Of a stretch of DNA of 27,546 nt, positions 1-9,693 are shown in pieces. This DNA comes from DAOTWA01 sp034435955 (GTDB lineage Bacteria; Chloroflexota; Anaerolineae; Anaerolineales; Anaerolineaceae). Below the pieces are notes generated by a model that saw only the letters and a list, made by a program, of their open reading frames with translations, made no database searches and was not told the origin of the DNA. The stretch's first letter is position 1; every line of letters begins with the position of its first letter. Made by a program: the position numbers and the translations under genes. The stretch is from the NCBI GenBank assembly GCA_034435955.1, contig DAOTWA010000086.1, forward strand, positions 1-27,546, given 5' to 3'.

Positions 1-1957
<1,957 letters not shown>

Positions 1958-2237
1958 ACGTGACGCGGAGAATCCGATGCTCTTTCCTCGTCATTAGATG
2001 CTTGGCCTACATGCTATTCAATTGGTAAGGTGCTGGCCGGTTGTCCGGCTCCGGCTGCTTCTCACGTTGGTCAGAAACACCCGGCGCCTGACAACCCGAA
2101 TTTTAGATGTAGACAAATCGGCCCGGCACATCGCCGGGTCGTCGATTCCCGTAGACGATGGTGCCTGATTATGTACTAGCGGCCTTGTTCTGCGTCTTCA
2201 AAATCCCGATCGGCTCCTATCTCCGCAACCGCTCAGG

Positions 2238-2310
2238 TGGAGATGAGGGGATTCGAACCCCTGACCTCCGCCGTGCAAAGGCGGCGCTCTCCCAACTAAG
2301 CTACATCCCC
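2238..2310 (-). tRNA. tRNA-Ala (anticodon TGC)
   Basis: The reverse complement folds as a 73-nt cloverleaf: acceptor arms GGGGATG and CATCTCC, a TTTGCAC anticodon loop with TGC, and a T arm with GGTTCGAATCC. The discriminator base is A. The 3' CCA is not fully encoded (the next bases are CCT), so CCA would be added after transcription. It sits in the 16S-23S spacer, the classic place for tRNA-Ala. The 280 bp between it and 23S holds no other recognisable gene. Confidence 0.97.
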
Positions 2311-2333
2311 GGACGTACGCTTCCCCGGGTGAG

Positions 2334-2408
2334 TGGGCCTTTCAGGGCTCGAACCTGAGACCTTGCCCTTATCAGAGGCACGCTCTAACCAGACTGAGCT
2401 AAAGGCCC
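2334..2408 (-). tRNA. tRNA-Ile (anticodon GAT)
   Basis: The reverse complement gives acceptor arms GGGCCTT and AAGGCCC with discriminator A, a D arm with AGCTCAGTCTGGTTAGAGC, an anticodon loop CTGATAA with GAT, and a T arm with GGTTCGAGCCC. No CCA is encoded. It lies between 16S and tRNA-Ala, so the operon order is 16S, tRNA-Ile, tRNA-Ala, 23S, as in many bacteria. Confidence 0.97.
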
Positions 2409-2543
2409 AAACGTGAGGCGGACCTCAACAACTGAGAAGTGGCAGGAAGGCACCCTGGTCGTCTTTGGCCTCGACCACCGCTGATCGAGGGCTTGGTTGG
2501 GAGTAGAACCCCGATCCGCAGATCGGGATTCAGGGCTCCCTAG

Positions 2544-4051
<1,508 letters not shown>

Positions 4052-4336
4052 GAACAATAACACCTGATTGAGGTGTTTGAGTCTTTCGGAACAAAGAACG
4101 ACTGGGTTTACTTCCTACCACTTTTCAGTTGTTAAGGTTCTGCCATCATCGCAGGTCCATTCTACCCACAACGACCGTCTCTGTCAAGATTTCGACAGAC
4201 GAAACCGCCGATGCTTCCACATCGGCCCGTTTCTTCAACGTCCGTCGCGGGGCCAACTTCCCAGACCCACCTTCGCCTCAATTGTCACCGATCTGCCGCA
4301 AGCGGCGAGATCTGTTGATTCTTGTTTTCAAAGACT
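4052..4336 (-). other. rRNA leader region (pre-16S, non-coding)
   Basis: This is the transcribed leader between the proximal rRNA promoter and 16S. On the minus strand it begins with a boxA-like antitermination element, TCTTTGAAAAC (about 4324-4334), just after the -10 box; a second similar string, GTTCTTTGTTC, lies close to 16S near 4090. A perfect 7-bp hairpin, GCCGATG/CATCGGC, lies at 4207-4226 and may belong to the RNase III processing structures. No protein gene is supported here. Confidence 0.6.
4290..4312 (-). repeat. Leader hairpin, copy A
   Basis: The forward sequence GATCTGCCGC (4290-4299) pairs with GCGGCGAGATC (4302-4312), giving a GATCT/AGATC plus GCCGC/GCGGC stem with one bulged G. 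A second version of the same hairpin is at 4451-4472. Both copies begin 25 bases downstream of the nearest promoter -10 box. Confidence 0.7.
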
Positions 4337-4365
4337 ATTGTATAGTCGTCTGACGTCCGTGTCAA
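4337..4365 (-). promoter_or_regulatory. Proximal rRNA promoter (P1)
   Basis: On the minus strand there is a perfect -35 box TTGACA (4360-4365), a 17-bp spacer and a -10 box TACAAT (4337-4342). This is a near-consensus housekeeping sigma promoter pointing at 16S, about 285 bp upstream of its 5' end. A boxA-like element follows immediately. Confidence 0.8.
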
Positions 4366-4450
4366 GGGGGTACGCTGCGTTGCTTCAGTGCCCACTGCTT
4401 CCTTTTCCGGACGTGCGCAGTGACAATTTCTGGCTTATTCGGTTGTAAAC

Positions 4451-4472
4451 GATCTGCCTGAAAGGCGAGATC
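4451..4472 (-). repeat. Leader hairpin, copy B
   Basis: GATCTGCC (4451-4458) pairs with GGCGAGATC (4464-4472) around a TGAAA loop, again with a bulged G. The stem sequence matches the copy at 4290-4312, and its distance from the upstream promoter -10 box is the same. Confidence 0.7.
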
Positions 4473-4496
4473 TTATGTTTCAACGAGCGGGTTTGG

Positions 4497-4524
4497 ATTC
4501 TACTACACTAACCGGGGTTGTCAA
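4497..4524 (-). promoter_or_regulatory. Distal rRNA promoter (P2)
   Basis: On the minus strand the -35 box is TTGACA (4519-4524), the spacer 16 bp and the -10 box TAGAAT (4497-4502). It lies 160 bp upstream of P1 and points the same way. A third TTGACA at 4565-4570 (minus) has only a weak -10 partner (TCATGC, 4542-4547) and is much less certain. Confidence 0.7.
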
Positions 4525-4659
4525 GAGATTGTTGCTGTTTTGCATGATTTCGTCCTCATTATCTTGTCAAGGTTTTGGCCGGAACCTTCGCCAGCGCCTT
4601 GACGTCTAATTTCGGTAAGCCCGAAGCTTGAGTGTAGACGCCTCGAAATCTCACGATGT

Positions 4660-4665
4660 TATAAT
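4660..4665 (+). promoter_or_regulatory. -10 box for the VanW gene; near-leaderless start
   Basis: A perfect TATAAT ends 12 bases before the ATG at 4678. A -35 match is weak (TAGACG at 4635-4640, 19-bp spacing). Transcription would start about 4671-4673, leaving a leader of only some 5-7 nt, and no Shine-Dalgarno sequence precedes the ATG. This fits a leaderless or very short-leader mRNA. Confidence 0.6.
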
Positions 4666-4677
4666 ACCGGGACAATT

Positions 4678-6540
4678 ATGAGCTCTATTTCCTTTCCGTC
4701 CACACGAACGCGGCTGCGCGCCGATCAAATCATACGAGCCATCCTGCTGGGAGGGGTGCTTTTCGGCGGGGCACTTGTGTTTCTGGCGCTCGCGTATCAG
4801 TTTCTTTTCTCCGGGCGCATTTTCCCAGGGGTGTGGGTGGCAGGCGTGGATGTGTCCGGAAAAACACCCGCGCAGGCAGCCGCCGAACTCAACCAACGCC
4901 TGGATTACCCCCTCCACGGGCGCATCGTCTTGCGCGATGGACGGGATACCTGGCAAGCGACCCCCGCGGAACTCGGTTTTTTCGTTGATCCGGAGGGTTC
5001 GGCGCTGCAAGCCTACCACGTCGGCCGGCAGGGCAGCCTCGTCTCACGCCTGTACGATCAGTTCGTGGCCGCCTACCAGGGATACAGCCTGCCGGCGGTG
5101 ATCGTCTTCGACCAGCGACGCGCCCAGCAGTATCTGCTCGACCTGGCCAAACAGGTTGACCGGCCGGTCATCGAAGCAAACCTGGGATTGAATGGGGTCG
5201 ATGTGGTGGTGCGCTCCGGGCAAGCAGGCCGTCAGGTAGACGTAAATGCAACTCTGCAGGCTCTCACCGTTCAGCTCCAGACGCTGACCGATGGGGTCGT
5301 GCCGCTTTACGTCAAGGAAACCCCGCCGGTCATCTTGAATGTGGACCAACAGGCTGCCCTGGCGCGCAGCATCCTCAGCCAACCGCTCACCCTGTCCGTC
5401 CCCGACCCGGCCGATGGGCAAGGGCCCTGGACGTTTGACCCTCAGGCGCTGGCCAATATGCTGGCGATCGAGCGCGTGCAAAACGGTGACAGCGCACAGT
5501 TCCAGGTTGCCCTTAACACGGATGTGCTGCGCGGTTTTCTCACCAACCTGGCCCCCTCGCTGGGGCGGCAGCCGCAAAACGCGCGCTTTACATTCAACGA
5601 CGAGACCCACCAACTCGATTTGATCCAGCATGCGGTGATCGGCCGTACGCTGAACGTGGACGCCAGCATCCAGGCCATTAATCAAGCCCTCTCCCAGGGC
5701 AACCATACCGTTACCCTGATGTTCGACACCGTCAACCCGACCGTGGGCGACGACGCCACCGCCGATTCGCTCGGCATCCACGAATTGATCGCTCAGCAGA
5801 CCTCGTATTTCTACGGCTCGCCAGCCGACCGGGTGAAGAACATTCAGGTGGCGGCAGCGCGGTTTCACGGCCTGCTGGTAGCGCCTGGCGAGGTCTTCTC
5901 AATGGGCCAGGCTATCGGCGACATCAGTCTGGACAACGGTTACGCCGAGGCTTTGATAATCGTGGGCAACCGCACCATCCAGGGCGTGGGCGGAGGGGTG
6001 TGCCAGGTGAGCACGACCCTTTTTCGGACCGCCTTTTTCGCCGGATTCCCGATCGTGGAGCGCCACGCCCATGCCTATCGCGTGTATTATTATGAAAAAG
6101 TGGCAGGCAACCGCGTCAATCCAAATCTGGCCGGCCTGGATGCGACCGTTTATTTTCCGCTCGTAGACCTGAAGTTCACCAACGATACGCCTTACTGGCT
6201 GCTGATGGAGACTTACGTCAACCCATCTGCCAGCTCGATCACCTGGAAGTTCTATTCCACTTCCGACGGACGCAAGGTGGATTGGAGCACCACCGGCCCC
6301 ACCAATGTGGTGCCTGCCCCCGATCCACTCTATAAAGAGAACCCAGATCTGCCCAAAGGAAAGATCAAGCAGGTGGACTATGCCGCCGACGGCGCCGACG
6401 TGACGGTGACACGCACGGTAACGCGTGACGGCCAGACGCTTTACAGTGATGTCTTCAAGACCCACTACCAGGCCTGGCGCGCGGTGTACGAGTACGGGCC
6501 GGGCACGGAAGGCATCCCCACTCCCTCTCCCGATCAATGA
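4678..6540 (+). CDS. Membrane-anchored VanW-domain protein with peptidoglycan-binding-like repeats
   Basis: The 620-residue protein has a short basic N terminus, one membrane segment (about residues 20-43) and a long outside part. After the membrane segment comes PGVWVAGVDVSGKTPAQA, typical of the YoaR-type putative peptidoglycan-binding domain (PF12229 style); a second, weaker copy seems to lie around residues 190-360. The VanW domain spans about residues 390-520, with the family hallmark GVGGGVCQVSTTL containing Cys442. The C terminus (about 545-610) resembles a G5-like beta domain (THY tail). VanW proteins occur in glycopeptide-resistance clusters and widely in Gram-positive and Chloroflexota genomes, but their biochemical role is not settled. 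The start at 4678 is supported by the -10 box just upstream. The downstream LCP gene also suggests a wall-related role (inference). Confidence 0.88.
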   Translation: MSSISFPSTRTRLRADQIIRAILLGGVLFGGALVFLALAYQFLFSGRIFPGVWVAGVDVSGKTPAQAAAELNQRLDYPLHGRIVLRDGRDTWQATPAELGFFVDPEGSALQAYHVGRQGSLVSRLYDQFVAAYQGYSLPAVIVFDQRRAQQYLLDLAKQVDRPVIEANLGLNGVDVVVRSGQAGRQVDVNATLQALTVQLQTLTDGVVPLYVKETPPVILNVDQQAALARSILSQPLTLSVPDPADGQGPWTFDPQALANMLAIERVQNGDSAQFQVALNTDVLRGFLTNLAPSLGRQPQNARFTFNDETHQLDLIQHAVIGRTLNVDASIQAINQALSQGNHTVTLMFDTVNPTVGDDATADSLGIHELIAQQTSYFYGSPADRVKNIQVAAARFHGLLVAPGEVFSMGQAIGDISLDNGYAEALIIVGNRTIQGVGGGVCQVSTTLFRTAFFAGFPIVERHAHAYRVYYYEKVAGNRVNPNLAGLDATVYFPLVDLKFTNDTPYWLLMETYVNPSASSITWKFYSTSDGRKVDWSTTGPTNVVPAPDPLYKENPDLPKGKIKQVDYAADGADVTVTRTVTRDGQTLYSDVFKTHYQAWRAVYEYGPGTEGIPTPSPDQ

Positions 6541-6594
6541 GGCCGGGCTGTGATACAATCGCTTTGTTCGAACTCAACCGCCCTGGGAGGCTAG

Positions 6595-6816
6595 ATGGTC
6601 AGTCAAGAATTGCTCGATATATTGCGATGCCCCAATTGTGTGCGCGAGAAGGACGGCCTTCTCGATCTGGTCAAGGATACCTGGCTGGTGTGCCGCGATT
6701 GCGGGCGCAAATATCCGATCAGCGAAGACATTCCGGTGATGCTGATCGATGAGGGGGACAAGTGGATCAATGTATCGGTGGACGATCTACCGGTCCCCCC
6801 GCCGAAGATGTCCTGA
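6595..6816 (+). CDS. Trm112-like zinc-ribbon protein (YcaR/UPF0434 type)
   Basis: This 73-residue protein has four cysteines in the Trm112 pattern, CPNC (Cys12, Cys15) and CRDC (Cys33, Cys36), followed by YPISEDIPVML, the family's typical ending. In eukaryotes and archaea Trm112 is an activating partner of methyltransferases. Bacterial homologues are small and of uncertain partner. The gene follows the VanW gene by 54 bp and has its own GGGAGG ribosome site (6585-6590). A TACAAT (6554-6559) could be a -10 box, but no good -35 was seen, so read-through from the VanW promoter is also possible. Length is normal for the family. Confidence 0.88.
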   Translation: MVSQELLDILRCPNCVREKDGLLDLVKDTWLVCRDCGRKYPISEDIPVMLIDEGDKWINVSVDDLPVPPPKMS

Positions 6817-6902
6817 CCGCTTTACGAGCGCGCCGGCGCAAAGGTGAACGGAGCCGGGCAGCCTGGGGCGCGCCCGGGGATTATCGGCGCCTGGAACGGC
6901 TC

Positions 6903-6933
6903 TTGCAACACGAAGCCTACCACATGTTATAAT
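6903..6933 (+). promoter_or_regulatory. Promoter of the first LCP gene
   Basis: A perfect TATAAT lies at 6928-6933, with a plausible -35 TTGCAA at 6903-6908 (19-bp spacer). The -10 box ends 15 bases before the ATG at 6949 and there is no Shine-Dalgarno sequence, so the transcript leader would be about 7-10 nt. Confidence 0.65.
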
Positions 6934-6948
6934 AGACTGAAATATTCT

Positions 6949-8370
6949 ATGGCTCAATCGCGCACTCGCCGAATTCGCTTTCAAATTTCCAATATTCACC
7001 GTCTGACCATCATCCTGGTCGTGGCTTTGATCGTGGTCGGCGTCACGACCGCTGTGCTGGCCTTCAACGTGGTGAGGGGCTATGTGTCCACGTGGAAGCT
7101 CAGCCCGGACGTTCCTGGCGCTCCGCTGCCTTCGAACAACAGCGACAGCGCGAGCGCAACGGTCGAGCCGAATGTGCCCCTGCAGGCTCCTGGAGGACCG
7201 GCCGCCAAGCCATGGGACGGCACCAGCCGGGTTACCCTGCTGGTGATGGGGCTGGATTACCGCGATTGGGAAGCGGGTCAGGGGCCTTCGCGCACGGATA
7301 CGATGATCCTCTTCACCATGGATCCGCTCAGCAAGACGGCCGGCATCCTGTCCATCCCGCGAGACATGTGGGTTAATATTCCGGGTTATGGGTATTACAA
7401 GATCAACCAGGCCTATTTCTTTGGCGACGGCGACAAGCTACCCGGGGGCGGGCCGGGGCTGGCGATCAAGACCGTGGAAGAGTTCCTGGGTGTACCCATC
7501 GACTATTACGCGCAAATCGACTTCACCTCATTTGTTGATTTTATTAATAATATCGGCGGGATCGACATTAACATTCCCAATGAGATCACCGTCGACCCGC
7601 TCGGCAAATACAACACCACCACGCTGCAGCCCGGTCTTCAGCACCTTGACGGCGCTCTGGCTCTGGCGTACGCCCGAGCACGCTACACCGAAGGCGGCGA
7701 CTTCGACCGCGCCGCGCGGCAGCAACAGGTCATTTTCGCCATCCGCGATCAGGTCCTCAAAGTAAAGACGCTTCCATATCTCATCCGCAAGGCGCCCAAG
7801 ATTTACAACAACGTCTCGGCCGGCATCCGCACCAACCTGACGCTGGATCAGGTGATCCAGTTTGCCCTGTTGGCCGAGCAGATCCCACCGGAAAACATCA
7901 AGCATGCGGTCATCAGCCAGGACGACGTGACCTTCGGCAAATCCCCGGATGGTCTGGATATTCTCATCCCCATCCCGGACAAGATTCGCGTGCTGCGCGA
8001 CGAAGTGTTTGCCACCGGCGGGCCGCTTGCGCCGGCCGCCGTCGGCTCCAATGCGGGTGAATTGATGAAAGCCGAGAACGCCAAAGTGCAGGTGATGAAC
8101 GGCACGGCCGTCTCCGGCCTGGCCACGCGTACGAAGGATTTCCTGGCTTCCAAGGGCGTGAACGTGGTCGACGCGAGCAGCGCGAACGATCTGTATGCGA
8201 GCACCACCATTTATGATTATTCCGGCAAGCCCTATACGGTGGCTTACCTGGCGAGCCTGATGAATGTGGCCAATGCGCGCATCTTCAACCGCTACGACCC
8301 CAACGCCACGGTGGACGTGCAGGTGGTCCTGGGTTCGGATTGGGCGGCAAACAACCCCATGGGACAATGA
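6949..8370 (+). CDS. LytR-CpsA-Psr (LCP) family glycopolymer transferase with LytR_C domain
   Basis: LCP enzymes transfer lipid-linked glycopolymers onto peptidoglycan (or related acceptors) at the outer face of the membrane. The 473-residue protein has an N-terminal membrane segment (about 20-42), a linker, and an LCP domain (about 95-300). Key motifs are SRTDTM (Arg115), SIPRD, KINQAY and LAYARARYTEGGDFDRAARQQ (starting near residue 239), which carry the arginines and aspartates that bind polyprenyl pyrophosphate. The C terminus (about 375-473) is a LytR_C domain beginning KVQVMNG. The frame is open 105 bp further upstream, but ATG 6949 is chosen because a TATAAT lies at 6928-6933, inside that extension, and the membrane protein starts naturally here. 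A paralogue is at 19758-21182. Confidence 0.93.
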   Translation: MAQSRTRRIRFQISNIHRLTIILVVALIVVGVTTAVLAFNVVRGYVSTWKLSPDVPGAPLPSNNSDSASATVEPNVPLQAPGGPAAKPWDGTSRVTLLVMGLDYRDWEAGQGPSRTDTMILFTMDPLSKTAGILSIPRDMWVNIPGYGYYKINQAYFFGDGDKLPGGGPGLAIKTVEEFLGVPIDYYAQIDFTSFVDFINNIGGIDINIPNEITVDPLGKYNTTTLQPGLQHLDGALALAYARARYTEGGDFDRAARQQQVIFAIRDQVLKVKTLPYLIRKAPKIYNNVSAGIRTNLTLDQVIQFALLAEQIPPENIKHAVISQDDVTFGKSPDGLDILIPIPDKIRVLRDEVFATGGPLAPAAVGSNAGELMKAENAKVQVMNGTAVSGLATRTKDFLASKGVNVVDASSANDLYASTTIYDYSGKPYTVAYLASLMNVANARIFNRYDPNATVDVQVVLGSDWAANNPMGQ

Positions 8371-8376
8371 CGGCAC

Positions 8377-8394
8377 CTCATCTTTGCAGATGAG
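8377..8394 (+). other. Small hairpin after the LCP gene
   Basis: CTCATCT (8377-8383) and AGATGAG (8388-8394) form a perfect 7-bp stem with loop TTGC, six bases after the LCP stop codon. It may help protect or end the transcript together with the larger hairpin downstream. Confidence 0.5.
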
Positions 8395-8413
8395 AGACAT
8401 TCACTCATCCGAT

Positions 8414-8440
8414 CGGGCCGCCAACATATCTGGCGGCCCG
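8414..8440 (+). terminator. Hairpin terminator between converging genes
   Basis: CGGGCCGCCA (8414-8423) and TGGCGGCCCG (8431-8440) form a perfect 10-bp GC-rich stem with a 7-base loop, followed on the plus strand by GTTTGATT, a weak U-tract. It lies between the plus-strand LCP gene and the minus-strand gene ending at 8482. The minus side lacks a U-run, so it mainly serves the LCP transcript. Confidence 0.75.
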
Positions 8441-8481
8441 GTTTGATTCAGAGCGGTATGTATTTGGAATGATAGGGCGAA

Positions 8482-9321
8482 TTACGGCGGGGTGAAGGTC
8501 AGCAGCCAGCCGCCCGGGTAGGATGATCCGTCGGTCGTTTTACAGTCTATGGCCGCCAGGCCGCGCACAGGCTGGCCGCCATCGGCCAGGCGCAGGGTAT
8601 AGCTCACCCCGGGTGTCATGGCAAAGTCCGCATAGCCCAGGTTGACATCGGGCTTCAATCCGGTATAGAAGAAATCCTCGCCGCCGTCCCAGGCCACGTC
8701 CACGCGGATGCCCGGCACGGGCTTCCCATCCGCGCCTGTGACCTGAACCTGGATCAACGGCCCACCCAGCTTCGGATCGCACACCTGGGTGGAGGATTTG
8801 AGCACGAACGGCGCGCCGGGAGCGGGTGTGGGAGTAACCGAGGGAAATGGAGTGACCTGGATAACGGTGGGCGGTGCGCTGGTTGGGGAAGTCGTCGGCG
8901 ATGCCGTCGGAATGGGTGAAGGGGACACCCGTGCGCCAAGGGTGGGTGATGGCGTCATGGTCGGCGTCGCGGCTGGTGAAGCGGGCGAGGCGATAAGCGC
9001 AGCGGAGAGCGCCGCAAGGGCCTGGGCCTGGCGGGGATCGTCGCCGACGGCCAGACTGCGCTGGGCCTGGGCGGCCAGCGCGGAGGCGGAATCGCCGCCA
9101 TCGATCAGGGCCAGGCGGGCTCTGGCGCGCACCAGGCTGCCGTCGGCCTGATAGGCTGCGGCCACCAATGCCCGATAGCGCTCTTTATAATCGCTGCGCA
9201 ATGAGGCGGGGGATGTGTCCACGTATTTCAGCGGACTGATGCCCCACGAATAACCCAGACCGGCGGCGAAGCCCAGGATCAGGCCGAGCAGGGCGATCCA
9301 AACGACGCGGGCAGAACTCAC
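8482..9321 (-). CDS. Membrane-anchored protein of unknown function with Pro/Thr/Ser linker (paralogue B)
   Basis: I do not recognise a named family. The 279-residue protein has an N-terminal membrane segment (about 6-26), then a helical stretch containing KYVDTSPASLRSDYK and AYQADGSL, a long Pro/Thr/Ser-rich linker (about 110-168), and a C-terminal part of about 110 residues that looks like an extracytoplasmic beta-sandwich (GADGKPVPGIRVDVAW). That part has two cysteines (QVCDP and AIDCK) that could form a disulfide. The N-terminal third is clearly related to the upstream gene (9318-9671). The start is GTG at 9321, overlapping the upstream stop codon by four bases (GTGA), so the pair is translationally coupled. 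It probably functions outside the membrane. Function unknown. Confidence 0.8.
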   Translation of the reverse strand: MSSARVVWIALLGLILGFAAGLGYSWGISPLKYVDTSPASLRSDYKERYRALVAAAYQADGSLVRARARLALIDGGDSASALAAQAQRSLAVGDDPRQAQALAALSAALIASPASPAATPTMTPSPTLGARVSPSPIPTASPTTSPTSAPPTVIQVTPFPSVTPTPAPGAPFVLKSSTQVCDPKLGGPLIQVQVTGADGKPVPGIRVDVAWDGGEDFFYTGLKPDVNLGYADFAMTPGVSYTLRLADGGQPVRGLAAIDCKTTDGSSYPGGWLLTFTPP

Positions 9322-9671
9322 GGCGTCCCCAACGGTACCGGTGTGCGGGTTTGCAGCGCCATGGCCAATCGAGCCAGGTTTTGCAGGTCCGTGGCGGCGT
9401 AGCCCATTTTCTGCGCCTGCAAGACGGCCTGCTGTGCAACCAGCAGCGGCGAGCCGCCCACATCCTCCAACTGTCGGGCGGCCCAGGCGAGGTCACCATT
9501 GGCGGCGTAGGCTTCGGCCACCATGAGGACGTAATCGGTCTTGTAATCGGGGCGCAGGGAATCGGGGGAAGTATCCACGAACTGTACCGGATTAATCACC
9601 CAGCCATACAGCAGGCCCAATCCCACCCCGGCGGCCAGCGCCAGCAGAAATACGATCACGCGGCGCGACAT
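9318..9671 (-). CDS. Small membrane-anchored protein of unknown function (paralogue A)
   Basis: The chosen start, ATG 9671 (MSRRVIVFLLAL), gives 117 residues. The open frame extends upstream to 9725, but that part overlaps the end of hutU and lacks a good start. A membrane segment (about 4-25) is followed by FVDTSPDSLRPDYK, then AYAANGDLAWAARQL, a helical pattern reminiscent of one or two TPR-like hairpins. The same order of motifs occurs in the next gene, so the two look like a tandem duplication in which the downstream copy gained a linker and a beta domain. It begins 22 bp after the hutU stop codon and may be co-transcribed with it. Function unknown. Confidence 0.75.
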   Translation of the reverse strand: MSRRVIVFLLALAAGVGLGLLYGWVINPVQFVDTSPDSLRPDYKTDYVLMVAEAYAANGDLAWAARQLEDVGGSPLLVAQQAVLQAQKMGYAATDLQNLARLAMALQTRTPVPLGTP

Positions 9672-9693
9672 ATGACTGTCTAAGTCCAGCCCC

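Noticed and set aside
4542..4570. A third rRNA promoter
   Set aside because: TTGACA is perfect, but the best -10 (TCATGC) is poor and no hairpin copy follows at the 25-base distance.
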